A stretch of DNA of 64,000 nucleotides from Myxococcales bacterium. GTDB lineage: Bacteria > Myxococcota > Myxococcia > Myxococcales > Anaeromyxobacteraceae. The stretch lies in assembly GCA_021806645.1 (NCBI GenBank), contig JAJZQX010000002.1:186001-250000 (forward strand). Reading direction: 5' to 3'. How positions within the stretch are numbered: position 1 is the first letter of the stretch; every line of letters begins with the position of its first letter. Below the pieces are notes generated by a model, which saw only the letters and a list, made by a program, of their open reading frames with translations, ran no database searches and had not been told where the DNA came from. Positions 50,093 through 58,831 of the stretch are shown here, in pieces. Both the position numbers and the translations under genes were made by a program.

Positions 50093-50817
50093 CCCGGCGC
50101 CGCTTGCACCTGCCGCCCGAGCGGATCGGCCCGGCCCGGGCCGAGCTCACCGACGAGGCGCGCCACTACCTGCGCGACGTGCTGCGGCTGGCCCCGGGCC
50201 AGGCGGTAGAGCTCTTCGACGGGCGTGGCTGGGCCTGGGAGGCCATCATCGAGCCGGGCTTCGCGGCCCTGGCCCTGGGGGCGGGGCGGGAGGAGCTCCC
50301 CGGCGGGCTGGCCATCTCGCTCCTCTTCGCGCTCGCGAAGGGAGAGAAGGGTGACCTGGTGGTGCAGAAGGCCACCGAGCTCGGGGCGGCGCGGCTCTGC
50401 CCGTGGCCGGCGGAGCGGTCGGTGGTGAAGCTGGACGCGGAGAAGGGTCGCGAGCGGGCCGAGCGCTGGCGCCGGATCGCCGAGGAGGCGGCGCGCCAGT
50501 GCGGGCGGGCCGATGTCCCGGTGGTCGAGGCGCCGGCGCCGCTCCCGGCCGCGCTGGCGGCGGTGCCGAAGGGTCACCGCCTGGTGGTGCTCCACGGGCC
50601 CGGGGGCACGCCGCTCTCCGCGCTCGGGCTCGACGAGGCGCCGGGCGCGGCACTGGTGGTCGGTCCCGAGGGCGGGTTGACGGAACGTGAGCTGGCGGCG
50701 TGCCAGGCGGCCGGTGCGCTCCGCGGGTCGCTCGGGCCGCGGACCCTGCGTGCCGAGACCGCGGCCATCGCCGGCGTGGCGGTGCTGCAGGCGGTGGCGG
50801 GCGACCTGGACGGGTAG
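50089..50817 (+). CDS. rsmE: 16S rRNA (uracil1498-N3)-methyltransferase
   Basis: A 242-residue SPOUT methyltransferase for U1498 of 16S rRNA. An N-terminal PUA-like part (RRRLHLPPERIG, HYLRDVLRLAPGQAVELFDG) precedes a trefoil-knot domain with LAKGEKGDLVVQKATELGAARLCPW, RWRRIAEEAARQCGRADVP, LVVGPEGGLTERELAACQ and LGPRTLRAETAAIAGVAVLQ, the knot and cofactor site. The length is normal. It begins with GTG inside the end of prmA. Confidence 0.95.
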   Translation: MTRRRLHLPPERIGPARAELTDEARHYLRDVLRLAPGQAVELFDGRGWAWEAIIEPGFAALALGAGREELPGGLAISLLFALAKGEKGDLVVQKATELGAARLCPWPAERSVVKLDAEKGRERAERWRRIAEEAARQCGRADVPVVEAPAPLPAALAAVPKGHRLVVLHGPGGTPLSALGLDEAPGAALVVGPEGGLTERELAACQAAGALRGSLGPRTLRAETAAIAGVAVLQAVAGDLDG

Positions 50818-50865
50818 GGGGGGGTAGGCCAGTCGTGCTCGCGCCGGTCGGACCCGGCCGGATCC

Positions 50866-50893
50866 TTGCCCGGGCCACGGGTCGGGGTAGCTT
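50866..50893 (+). promoter_or_regulatory. Candidate promoter for the RDD gene
   Basis: TTGCCC at 50866-50871 and TAGCTT at 50888-50893 are separated by 16 bases. The -10 box ends six bases before the ATG at 50900, with no Shine-Dalgarno, implying a leaderless message. Confidence 0.45.
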
Positions 50894-50899
50894 GGGCCA

Positions 50900-51313
50900 A
50901 TGGCCCCAAGCCCCGTCATCGAGCTGCGCCGCGCCAGATCGTGGAAGCGCGCCGCGGCCTGGGCGCTCGACGGCGCCCCCTTCGCCGTCCTCGCCTGGTG
51001 GAGCGCCAGCTGGCTCGGTGCCGAACCGACGCTGCTCATCCCGGTGCTGGCGGCGCTGGCGCTGGCCGGCTTCGTCTACCAGCTGCTCTGCACCTGGCTG
51101 CTCGGCGCCACCTTCGGCAAGCGGGCCGCCGGGCTGCGCGTGGTCGGCCCCGACGGCGCGAGGCCCGGGCTCGGCCGGAGCGCCCGGCGCGCCGCCGCCG
51201 CGGTGCTCGGCGTGATGCTGTTCGGGATCGGTACGCTGGTCGCGCTCTTCACCAGGAGCGGACGGGGCCTGCACGACTTTGCGGCCGGTACGGCCGTGGT
51301 GGAGGCGCCTTGA
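50900..51313 (+). CDS. RDD family membrane protein
   Basis: This 137-residue protein has three hydrophobic segments and the RDD features: RAAAWALDGAPFAVLAWW (the Asp in TM1), a central span ALAGFVYQLLCTWLLGATFGKRAAGLRVVGPDG and a last segment VLGVMLFGIGTLVALF followed by GRGLHDFAAGTAVV. RDD proteins are small inner-membrane proteins, some linked to ion transport; the precise role here is unknown. Confidence 0.8.
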   Translation: MAPSPVIELRRARSWKRAAAWALDGAPFAVLAWWSASWLGAEPTLLIPVLAALALAGFVYQLLCTWLLGATFGKRAAGLRVVGPDGARPGLGRSARRAAAAVLGVMLFGIGTLVALFTRSGRGLHDFAAGTAVVEAP

Positions 51314-51363
51314 CCGGCCCGAGGCGCGGGGCCTAGAACCCAAGGGCGAAGGGGACCAGACCA

Positions 51364-54066
51364 TTGCCGCGCGAGCTGCCACAGCTCCTCCTTGACGAGG
51401 GGATCGTTTCGACCGAGGGGCTGCGGCAGGCGTTGACCCGGCAGGGGGAGGCGGGCGGCACGCTCGACACCGCGCTGCTGGAGCTGGGGCTCGTCGCCGA
51501 GGCCCCCCTGGTGGCCGCCATGGCCCGCGCCGCCGGCCTGCCGCCGGCGCCGCTCTCCGCCTACGAACAGGCCGACGCCCGTGCCCGCCGGGTCTTCCCG
51601 TCCAGGGTGGCGGAGCGGCACGGCCTCGCCCCCTTCGCGCTCGACGGCCGCGAGCTCTCGCTGGTGGCCACCTGTCCGGTCGACCTCGGGCTGCTCGACG
51701 AGGTGAGCTTCATGCTCTCCCTCCACCTGGCGCCGCACGTCGGGCTGGAGTGGCGCGTCCGCTCGCTCATCCAGCGGCTCTACGGCGGGCCCCTCCCGCC
51801 GAGGCTGGCGCGGCTGGCCGAGCTGTCCTCCGCCAGCGGCCCCAGCCCCAGCCCCGGGCCCGGCCCCGGGCCCGGCCCCGGCCCCGGCCCCGGCGTGGCC
51901 GACGCGGCGCCCGCGCCGTCTCCGGCGGACCTTGCCGTGACGGAGGGTGAAGTGGTGGCGGCCGGGCCGGCCCAGGGGATCTACCTCGGCCCGGCCATGC
52001 CGGCGGTCAGCGCCGCCGCGACGACGCCCGGCGCGCCGGGCCCGACGCGGCCGCCGCCGGGCCTGGTCGGCTTCACTCGCGACCAGGGCGAGCCGCTCGA
52101 GCCGCTGTCCGCGGCGCTGGCCGAGGCGCTGGAGGCCTACGACGTCGAAGGGTCGGAGCCGCCGCCCGCCACCGCCGCCGTCGCGGGGATTGGGGCCGGA
52201 GCGCCCGGGCCCGGCCCGGCGGCGCCGGCAGAGGCGCCGGACCTGCTCGACCGCTCCGCGCCTCCGCGCTGGACGCTGGAGCAGGCTCGAGCCGTCCTGG
52301 CCCGGGCCCGGACCCGGGACGAGGTGGTGGTCACCGCGCTGCGCTACGCCCGCGACTCCTTCCAGTTCGCGGCGCTCTTCGCCGTGACCCGCGACGCGGT
52401 GGCTGGCCACGACGCGCTCGGCCCCGACGGCGACGCCCGCGACCTGGCCCGCACCGTCGCCATCTACGCCGACGACCCCGGGGTCTTCCGCACCGCCATC
52501 GAGACCAGGGCTCCCTGTCTCGGCCGGGTAGACCGGACCGCGCCGGGGAACCAGGCGGTGCTCGACGCCCTGGGGCGTGGCTCGCCGCGCACCGTGCTGG
52601 TGACGCCGATCCTGCTGCGCCACCGGCCGGTCTGCCTGCTCTACGGTGACAACGCCGGCGCTCCGGTCTCGGTGCGGAGGCTCGGCGACCTGCTGGTCTT
52701 CTGCTCCACCATCGGCGCGGCCTTCGAGCGGATCATCAAGTCGCGCAAGGGGGACGGACCGCCCGGGGGCGAGCCGCCGCTGGCCGAGCCGCCTCCGGAG
52801 CCGCCGGCCGAGGCGCCGGCCGGGACTGCGCCCGGCTTCGTGGCGCGGTCGGAGGCGGCGTGGCGCGGTCCGGGCCGGGGCGCCGAGCCGGTGAGCGCCG
52901 CCGAGGCCGACTTCTTCGCCGCGGGAGGCCAGCTCGAGCTGGAAGAGCTCCACGCCCCGCTCCCGTCCCCGCCTCCGGCCATGGAGCCCAGGGAGGCGCT
53001 CGGCCCGGCGCCGGTGATGGAGCCCGGCGTGGCCGCTGAAGTCGCTCCGCCCCTTTCCGGGCCCGGACCTGAGGAGCAGGCCGCGCCGGAGGCCGAGCCC
53101 GTCCAGGAGCCCGAGCGCCTGCCGCCCGAGCCGCCGGTCAGCGTGGAACCGGAGCCGGTCGCGGAAGCGGTCGCGGCGACGCCTCCCGCCGGCGAGCCGG
53201 AGCCGGAGGGCGTACCGGACGATCCCGCCTATCTCGTCGGCGCCTACCTCACCACGGCTCCCGGGACACCCGCCCGCGGCGACCTGCTGGCCCGGCTGGT
53301 GAACCACGCGGCGGTCGCGGCGCCGATCCTCTGTGAGCTGCTCCCGGGACCGCTGGAGGTGGCGCCGGAGGCGCTCGCCACCACCCCCGCGGCGGAGCAG
53401 GGGCCGGTCTTCGAGGCCCTCGCCGCCATGGGGCATCCGGCCATCCCGCCGCTCCTCGCCGTGCTCACCGACGCCGTCCCGGCCCGGCGCCGCGCCGCCG
53501 CGGCGCTGCTCGGGGCCATCGGCGACCCGGCGACGCTGACGGCGCTGGCCGACCGTTGCCTCGACCCCGAGCCGGAGGTGGCCGAGGCGGCGCGGGAGGC
53601 GCTGGCCGCGCACCGTGGCACACCGGCCGTGCGACCGATCCCGGAGCGGCTGCGACGGGCGCTCGCCTCCGGGCTGGCGGCGCGCGCGGCCGCTGCCGCG
53701 CGGGCGCTGTCGGCGCTGCGCGACGCGGAGTCGATTCCCAACCTGATCCAGGCGCTCGACGGGACCGACCAGGCCACCGCGGCCGCCGCCGCCGAGGCGC
53801 TGTCCGCCATCACCCTGCAACGCCACGGCACGGCGCCTCGCCAGTGGCTGCTCTGGTGGAAGGAGAACCGGGGCCGGGGCCGGGCCGAGTGGCTCTTCGG
53901 TGGCCTGACGGCCGAGGACCGCGAGGTGCGCGCCGCGGCCGCCGCCGAGCTGGCACGGATGGCGCCGCCACCGGTCCCATACTCCCCCGACATGACCGTG
54001 GCGGAGCGGGAGCCGGCGGCGCGCGCCTGGGCCGGCTGGTTCACGCGGAGCGGTTACCGCGTCTAG
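51364..54066 (+). CDS. MshEN (GspE N-terminal-like) / GAF-like / HEAT-repeat protein
   Basis: The 900-residue product begins at TTG, with GGGG about nine bases upstream. Residues 1-150 resemble the MshEN/GspE N-terminal domain (LPQLLLDEGIVSTEGLRQALTRQ, HGLAPFALDGRELSLVATCP), which in some members binds cyclic di-GMP. A Pro-Gly linker follows, then a GAF-like region at about 300-460 (ALRYARDSFQFAALFAVTRDAV, LVTPILLRHRPVCLLYGDNAG) and a long Pro/Glu-rich disordered stretch. C-terminal HEAT repeats lie at about 620-880 (EALAAMGHPAIPPLLAVLTD, LLGAIGDPATLTALADRCL). No ATPase domain is present. Perhaps a cytoplasmic regulator or scaffold. Confidence 0.68.
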   Translation: MPRELPQLLLDEGIVSTEGLRQALTRQGEAGGTLDTALLELGLVAEAPLVAAMARAAGLPPAPLSAYEQADARARRVFPSRVAERHGLAPFALDGRELSLVATCPVDLGLLDEVSFMLSLHLAPHVGLEWRVRSLIQRLYGGPLPPRLARLAELSSASGPSPSPGPGPGPGPGPGPGVADAAPAPSPADLAVTEGEVVAAGPAQGIYLGPAMPAVSAAATTPGAPGPTRPPPGLVGFTRDQGEPLEPLSAALAEALEAYDVEGSEPPPATAAVAGIGAGAPGPGPAAPAEAPDLLDRSAPPRWTLEQARAVLARARTRDEVVVTALRYARDSFQFAALFAVTRDAVAGHDALGPDGDARDLARTVAIYADDPGVFRTAIETRAPCLGRVDRTAPGNQAVLDALGRGSPRTVLVTPILLRHRPVCLLYGDNAGAPVSVRRLGDLLVFCSTIGAAFERIIKSRKGDGPPGGEPPLAEPPPEPPAEAPAGTAPGFVARSEAAWRGPGRGAEPVSAAEADFFAAGGQLELEELHAPLPSPPPAMEPREALGPAPVMEPGVAAEVAPPLSGPGPEEQAAPEAEPVQEPERLPPEPPVSVEPEPVAEAVAATPPAGEPEPEGVPDDPAYLVGAYLTTAPGTPARGDLLARLVNHAAVAAPILCELLPGPLEVAPEALATTPAAEQGPVFEALAAMGHPAIPPLLAVLTDAVPARRRAAAALLGAIGDPATLTALADRCLDPEPEVAEAAREALAAHRGTPAVRPIPERLRRALASGLAARAAAAARALSALRDAESIPNLIQALDGTDQATAAAAAEALSAITLQRHGTAPRQWLLWWKENRGRGRAEWLFGGLTAEDREVRAAAAAELARMAPPPVPYSPDMTVAEREPAARAWAGWFTRSGYRV
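51838..51896 (+). repeat. GC-rich short tandem repeat encoding a Pro-Gly linker
   Basis: Repeats of six-base units (CCCGGG/CCCGGC, preceded by CCCAGC) encode alternating Pro and Gly. Changes by whole units keep the frame, so slippage would alter linker length only. Confidence 0.6.
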
Positions 54067-54108
54067 AGGGCCGCTCTCAGCCAGCGCGGTCCGTGCTATC
54101 AGGACGGG

Positions 54109-55671
54109 ATGGCCAGCCCCATCGATCCCGATCCGCGCCGGGCCCGCCTCGACCTGCTCGACGCCACCGCCGAGCAGGGCGGTGGCGCGGCCCGCATCGA
54201 GCGCCAGCACCGCGACGGGAAGCTGACGGCGCGCGAGCGGCTCGACCTGCTGCTCGATCCCGGCACCTTCGTCGAGCTCGACAAGTTCAAGACCCACCGA
54301 TGCGCTGATTTCGGCATGGCCGACCAGCACATCCCGGGCGACGGCGTGGTCACCGGCCACGGGCTCGTCGAGGGGCGGCAGGTCTTCGTCTTCGCCGAGG
54401 ACTTCACCGTCTTCGGCGGCTCGGTCTCGGGCGCCTTCGCCGAGAAGATCTGCAAGGTGATGGACCTGGCGGTCGAGGTGGGGTGCCCCATCATCGGCCT
54501 CAACGACTCCGGCGGCGCCCGCATCCAGGAGGGGGTGGTGGCGCTGGCCGGGTACGCCGACATCTTCCTGCGCAACACGCTGGCGTCCGGGGTGGTCCCG
54601 CAGCTCTCCGCCATCCTCGGCCCCTGCGCCGGCAGCGCCGTCTACAGCCCCGCCATCACCGACTTCATCTTCATGGTGAAGGGGACCTCGTCGATGTTCG
54701 TGAACGGGCCCGGCGCCGTCGAGGCCACCACGCGCGAGCAGGTGACCCGGGAGGAGCTGGGCGGCGCCCACGTCCACGCCGTCAAGTCGGGCGCGGCGCA
54801 GTTCGCCCACGACACCGAGGAGGCGGCGCTGCGGGCGGTCCGCGACCTGCTCGGGTTCCTGCCGCTCAACAACGCCGACGAGCCGCCGGTCCGGCCGTGC
54901 GGCGACGACCCGGCCCGGCGCGACGAGAGCTTGAAGACGCTGGTCCCCGACACCCCTGCCAAGCCCTACGACATCCGTGGCCTCATCCGCGCCGTCGCCG
55001 ACGACCGCCACTTCCTGGAGGTGGCCGAACTCTTCGCGCCCAACCTGGTGATCGGCTTCGCGCGGCTCCACGGCCGCCCGATCGGCGTGGTGGCCAACCA
55101 GCCGGACTGGCTGGCCGGCGTGATCGACGCCGACGCCGCGGTCAAGGCGGCCCGCTTCGTCCGTTTCTGCGACGCCTTCAACCTGCCCCTCTGCACCTTC
55201 GTGGACGTCCCCGGGTTCCTGCCGGGCACCGCCCAGGAGTGGGGCGGCCTCATCCCCGCCGCCGCCAAGCTCATCTACGCCTACGCCGAGGCGACGGTGC
55301 CGAAGGTCACCGTAATCGCGCGCAAGGCGTATGGCGGCGCCTACGCGGTCATGGCGTCGAAGCACCTCAAGGCCGACGTCAACTTCGCCTTCCCCGGCGC
55401 CGAGATCGCGGTGATGCCGCCGGATTCGGCGGTAGACGTCATCTTCCGCAAGGAGCTGGCGGCCGCCAGGGACCCGGTGGCGGAGCGGGTCCGGCTGGTG
55501 GCGGAATACCGCGAGCAGTTCGCCACGCCGTTCCAGGCGGCGGCGCTCGGCTACGTGGACGAGGTGATCAGGCCGGAGGAGACCCGCCCCCGGCTCATCC
55601 GCGCGCTGGCCATGCTCCGCACCAAGCGGCCGCGGCGCTCCAGCCGCAAGCACGGCAACATCCCGCTCTAG
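54109..55671 (+). CDS. pccB: Acyl-CoA carboxylase beta subunit (propionyl-CoA carboxylase type)
   Basis: The 520-residue carboxyltransferase subunit moves CO2 from carboxybiotin to an acyl-CoA, most likely propionyl-CoA given the mutase nearby. Landmarks are GKLTARERLDLLLDPGTFVE, GDGVVTGHGLVEGRQVFVF, ARIQEGVVALAGYADIF, a crotonase-type oxyanion site (SAILGPCAGSAVYSPAITDF), VDVPGFLPGTAQEWGGLIPAAAKLIYAY and VIARKAYGGAYAVMASKHL. The length is typical. The biotin-bearing alpha subunit is not intact in the window. TATCAG with a preceding TG lies six bases before the ATG. Confidence 0.93.
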   Translation: MASPIDPDPRRARLDLLDATAEQGGGAARIERQHRDGKLTARERLDLLLDPGTFVELDKFKTHRCADFGMADQHIPGDGVVTGHGLVEGRQVFVFAEDFTVFGGSVSGAFAEKICKVMDLAVEVGCPIIGLNDSGGARIQEGVVALAGYADIFLRNTLASGVVPQLSAILGPCAGSAVYSPAITDFIFMVKGTSSMFVNGPGAVEATTREQVTREELGGAHVHAVKSGAAQFAHDTEEAALRAVRDLLGFLPLNNADEPPVRPCGDDPARRDESLKTLVPDTPAKPYDIRGLIRAVADDRHFLEVAELFAPNLVIGFARLHGRPIGVVANQPDWLAGVIDADAAVKAARFVRFCDAFNLPLCTFVDVPGFLPGTAQEWGGLIPAAAKLIYAYAEATVPKVTVIARKAYGGAYAVMASKHLKADVNFAFPGAEIAVMPPDSAVDVIFRKELAAARDPVAERVRLVAEYREQFATPFQAAALGYVDEVIRPEETRPRLIRALAMLRTKRPRRSSRKHGNIPL

Positions 55672-55734
55672 TTTCCCGCCCCATGCCCGGGGCGGTGCAC
55701 CAGGCCCGGGTTGGGGCACTGGCCGGAGGTGAAC

Positions 55735-56058
55735 GTGGGCACGGTCGAGATCGTCGAGCAGCAGGTCGGGACGGGCGCGGAGGCCAGGGCCGGCTCGCGG
55801 GTCGAGGTCCACTACACCGGGTGGCTGATCGACGGCAAGCAGTTCGACTCGTCGCGCGGCGGCTCGCCCTTCGCCTTCGACCTCGGCGCCGGGCAGGTGA
55901 TCAAGGGCTGGGACCAGGGCGTGGCCGGCATGAAGGTGGGCGGCAAGCGGAAGCTCACCATCCCCCCCGAGCTGGCCTACGGGCTGCGCGGCTTCCCGGG
56001 CGTGATCCCGGCGCAGGCGACGCTGGTCTTCGAGGTCGAGCTGCTCGCCGTGAAGTGA
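55735..56058 (+). CDS. FKBP-type peptidyl-prolyl cis-trans isomerase
   Basis: A minimal 107-residue FKBP domain without a signal peptide, so cytoplasmic. It shows VEVHYTGWLIDGKQFDSSRGGSPFAFDLGAGQVIKGWDQGVAGMKVGGKRKLTIPPELAYG, and all the usual aromatic pocket residues are visible. It catalyses proline isomerisation in proteins. GGAGG at 55725-55729 places the start at GTG 55735 rather than at an upstream TTG (55711). It follows pccB closely and ends before a strong hairpin. Confidence 0.9.
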   Translation: MGTVEIVEQQVGTGAEARAGSRVEVHYTGWLIDGKQFDSSRGGSPFAFDLGAGQVIKGWDQGVAGMKVGGKRKLTIPPELAYGLRGFPGVIPAQATLVFEVELLAVK

Positions 56059-56072
56059 CCCCGGAACGTGAA

Positions 56073-56105
56073 CGGCCCGGCCCCCCTCTTCGAAGGGCCG
56101 GGCCG
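56073..56105. terminator. Strong hairpin between convergent FKBP and cold-shock genes
   Basis: CGGCCCGGCCC at 56073-56083 pairs perfectly with GGGCCGGGCCG at 56095-56105 around an 11-base loop. It sits between the two convergent stops and probably terminates both, though neither side has a T-run. Confidence 0.65.
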
Positions 56106-56133
56106 AGGACCGCGGTCGAGCAGGGGGTGGGGG

Positions 56134-56337
56134 CTAGACCTTGCGAACGTTCGCGGCCTGGAGTCCCTTGGGACCCTTGACCACGTCGAACTCCACCTTC
56201 TGTCCCTCGGACAGGCTCTTGAAGCCGTCCGCGTTGATGGCGCTGTAGTGACAGAAGACGTCCTCACCACCGTTGTCCTGGGTGATGAAGCCGAAGCCCT
56301 TCGCATCGTTGAACCACTTCACGGTACCGGTCGCCAT
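56134..56337 (-). CDS. cspA: Cold-shock protein (CspA family)
   Basis: A 67-residue single cold-shock domain that binds single-stranded RNA or DNA. The RNP1 motif is KGFGFITQ and RNP2 is DVFCHYSAI, framed by [12 protein letters not shown] and [20 protein letters not shown]. It has the full length for the family. The phylogenetic cue in [16 protein letters not shown] is common in Deltaproteobacteria. Upstream lies a long untranslated leader with a hairpin, as in regulated csp mRNAs. Confidence 0.95.
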   Translation of the reverse strand: MATGTVKWFNDAKGFGFITQDNGGEDVFCHYSAINADGFKSLSEGQKVEFDVVKGPKGLQAANVRKV

Positions 56338-56609
56338 GCTGGTAAGTCGCTTTCTTCGATTCGAGCCGCCGAGATGACAGTCGGTCCAGCGTCCGCAGGC
56401 TGGACAGCAAAAAGCCTTATCCGAAAATTTCATCGATCGGAAGGGTGAACTACTCGTGTCGAGGCTGGGTACCGATTGCCGCACAGTGATATCTCCGGCC
56501 CCGCTCCATGGTTGACGCACCGCGCCTCGGCCCCTTCCGAACCCAGGCCGGCCGGGGGCCGGCTCGCGCCATCCGCTGGACCTCTGGTACCTTCTCCAGT
56601 CCCATCTCG
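56338..56609. promoter_or_regulatory. cspA leader and divergent intergenic region
   Basis: This 272-base spacer has a richer A/T segment (56405-56450) than its surroundings. On the minus strand, GTCCAGC and GCTGGAC (56384-56405) form a seven-base stem with an eight-base loop within the presumed cspA leader. A structured leader of about 100 bases would fit cold-responsive control. I could not place a confident -35/-10 pair for either direction. Confidence 0.4.
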
Positions 56610-57944
56610 ATGCCGACCGACCCCAAGCCCCCCCCCCTCTCGCCGCTCGTCGTCGCCGTCGAGATGGGTTACGGCCACCTGCGCGCGGCCATGCCGCTGG
56701 CCGAGGGGCTGGGGACGACCGTGACCCACGTCGACCGGCCGCCGCTGGTGGCGCCGGAGGAGGAGAAGCTCTGGGCCCGGGTCCGGGGGGCCTACGAGCT
56801 GGTCTCGCGGCTCTCCCAGCTGCCCGTCATCGGCTCGCCGCTGCGCCTCCTGCTCGACGGCCTCACCGACATCCCGCGGCTCCACCCGTACCGCGACCTG
56901 TCGGCGCCGACGCGCTCGGTGATCACGCTCGACCGGCTCATCCGCCGCAACCTCGGCGCCGGGCTGGTGGCGAAGCTGCGCGAGACCGGGGCGCCGCTGC
57001 TCACCACCTTCTACTCGCCGGCCATCGTGGCCGACCGGGCCGGCCACCGGCGGATCTTCTGCGTCGTGACCGACTCCGACATCAACCGGATCTGGGTGCC
57101 GGCGGCGCCGGAGCGGACCCGTATCCAGTACCTGGTGCCGACGCGGCGCGCCGCCCGCCGGCTCCTCGCCTACGGGGTCCCCGAGGCGCGCATCACCTTC
57201 ACCGGCTTTCCGCTCCCCCAGGCGCTGCTGGGTGGCCCGGCCCTGCCGGCGCTGAAGCAGAACCTGGCGGCGCGGCTGGTCCGGCTCGACCCCTCCGGCG
57301 AGTTCCGGCGCGAGATGCCGGAGGAACTGGCCCACTTCCTGGGCGTGCCGCTGCCCGCGGAGGAGGAGGGGCGGCCGCCGCTCATAACCTTCGCGGTGGG
57401 TGGCGCCGGGGCGCAGGTGGAGCTGGCGCGACAGTTCCTCCCCGGCTTCCGGCCGCTGCTCGACGCCGGCCGGATCCGGATCGCGCTGGTGGCCGGCGTG
57501 CGCCCCGAGGTGGAGGCCCGCCTCCGCGAGTCGGTCCAGGGCGCGCGGCTGGAGGGGCACCTGGGCGGCGCGCTGGAGATCCTGCGCGCTCCCGACTTCT
57601 CCTCGTATTACTCCCAGTTCAACGCGCTGCTGGCCCGCACCGACGCGCTCTGGACCAAGCCCTCCGAGCTGACCTTCTACGCCGCGCTCGGGCTGCCGCT
57701 CATCTCGGCGCCGCCGGTGGGGGTCCACGAGCGCTACAACCGCCGCTGGGCGCGCGAGGGCGGCGCGGCGCTCAAGCAACGCGATGCCCGCTTCGCCGCC
57801 GAGTGGTTCTCCGACTGGCTGGCCGACGGCCTGCTGGCCTCGGCGGCCTGGGCCGGCTACATGCGGCTCCCCAAGTTCGGCACCTACCGGATCCTCGAGG
57901 CGGTGGCCGCCTCGGCGGGCGACGACGCGCCCGCCTCACCCTGA
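56610..57944 (+). CDS. GT28-like glycosyltransferase family protein
   Basis: This 444-residue protein of GT-B appearance has [21 protein letters not shown], the Gly-x-Gly-His start seen in diacylglycerol glucosyltransferase/MurG-type enzymes. [16 protein letters not shown] and [13 protein letters not shown] lie in the middle, and [23 protein letters not shown] with [34 protein letters not shown] in the C-terminal half form the donor site. With plsC ten bases downstream, a role in membrane glycolipid synthesis is plausible. The chosen ATG follows a poor Shine-Dalgarno; an upstream in-frame ATG (56508) is possible but its leader looks non-coding. Confidence 0.72.
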   Translation: MPTDPKPPPLSPLVVAVEMGYGHLRAAMPLAEGLGTTVTHVDRPPLVAPEEEKLWARVRGAYELVSRLSQLPVIGSPLRLLLDGLTDIPRLHPYRDLSAPTRSVITLDRLIRRNLGAGLVAKLRETGAPLLTTFYSPAIVADRAGHRRIFCVVTDSDINRIWVPAAPERTRIQYLVPTRRAARRLLAYGVPEARITFTGFPLPQALLGGPALPALKQNLAARLVRLDPSGEFRREMPEELAHFLGVPLPAEEEGRPPLITFAVGGAGAQVELARQFLPGFRPLLDAGRIRIALVAGVRPEVEARLRESVQGARLEGHLGGALEILRAPDFSSYYSQFNALLARTDALWTKPSELTFYAALGLPLISAPPVGVHERYNRRWAREGGAALKQRDARFAAEWFSDWLADGLLASAAWAGYMRLPKFGTYRILEAVAASAGDDAPASP

Positions 57945-57954
57945 ACCGCTCGCC

Positions 57955-58698
57955 ATGGCCCTCTTCTCGATCCTCTACTGGCTCTTCTTCCTGGTGTCGC
58001 TGCCGCCGCTGATCGTCATCCAGCTCGCCATCTTCCTCGTCACCGCGCCGTTCGACCGCCGCCGCACGCTGGTCCACCTCTTCGGCTGCGTCTGGGGGAT
58101 GATCTACGTCTGGGTCAACCCCCTCTGGAAGCTGCGCGTCGAGGGGCGGGAGAAGCTGCCCTGGCACGCCCCGGCCGTCATCACCGCCAACCACCTCTCC
58201 ATCCTCGACATCCTGGTGCTCTACGGTCTCTTCGCGCCGTTCAAGTGGGTCGCCAAGGGGGAGCTGTTCCGCCTGCCGTTCATCGGCTGGAACATGATGC
58301 TCTCCGACTACGTGCCCATCTGGAGGGGAGACCGCGAGTCGGTGCGCCTCATGATGACCCGCTGCCGCGCCCACCTCGACCGAGGCGTGCCGGTGCTGAT
58401 CTTCCCCGAGGGGACCCGCTCGCTGGACGGCGAGCTCCTGCCGTTCAAGGAGGGGGCCTTCCGGCTGGCGTGCGACGCCAACTGCCCGATCTACCCGGTG
58501 GCGGTCTCCGGCACCGGCGACGCCATACCCAAGCACGGCATCCTCTTCCGCGACCGGATGAAGGCGCGCGTCCAGGTGCTCGACCCGATCCACCCGTCGC
58601 AGTTCGGCAACGACCCGACGGCGCTGCGCGACGCGACCCGCGCCGCCATCCGCGCCGCCCTGCCGCACGGCAAGGGGATCCTCGGCGCCGGGCGGTGA
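57955..58698 (+). CDS. plsC: 1-acyl-sn-glycerol-3-phosphate acyltransferase
   Basis: A 247-residue membrane-bound enzyme that adds the second acyl chain to lysophosphatidic acid. One or two N-terminal hydrophobic spans (ILYWLFFLVSLPPLIVIQLAIFLV) precede the catalytic motif NHLSILD (H-x4-D), motif II (KGELFRLPFIGW), the substrate motif FPEGTRSLDGELLPFKEG and PIYPVAVSGTGDAIPK. The length matches PlsC. It is ten bases after the glycosyltransferase gene and likely in one operon. Confidence 0.93.
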   Translation: MALFSILYWLFFLVSLPPLIVIQLAIFLVTAPFDRRRTLVHLFGCVWGMIYVWVNPLWKLRVEGREKLPWHAPAVITANHLSILDILVLYGLFAPFKWVAKGELFRLPFIGWNMMLSDYVPIWRGDRESVRLMMTRCRAHLDRGVPVLIFPEGTRSLDGELLPFKEGAFRLACDANCPIYPVAVSGTGDAIPKHGILFRDRMKARVQVLDPIHPSQFGNDPTALRDATRAAIRAALPHGKGILGAGR

Positions 58699-58831
58699 AC
58701 CGCCGATAAGTGGAGTCAGCTCGGCGACATTGACGCGCTGCCCGGTGGACGGCTCCGCACCCACGCGGGTATCTTCCCGACCCCAACGCAGCCGCTTGCC
58801 GCATCTTCCCTGCCCTCAGGGTGTCCGAAGC

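Noticed and set aside
51838-51896. CRISPR-like or mobile repeat
   Set aside because: The repeat is an in-frame Pro-Gly codon run with six-base units, with no spacers, and is explained by the linker it encodes.
51076-55812. A 1578-codon open frame on the minus strand across the MshEN/HEAT and pccB genes
   Set aside because: It spans several well-supported plus-strand genes, and its translation is low-complexity Arg/Gly/Ala with no recognisable domain.
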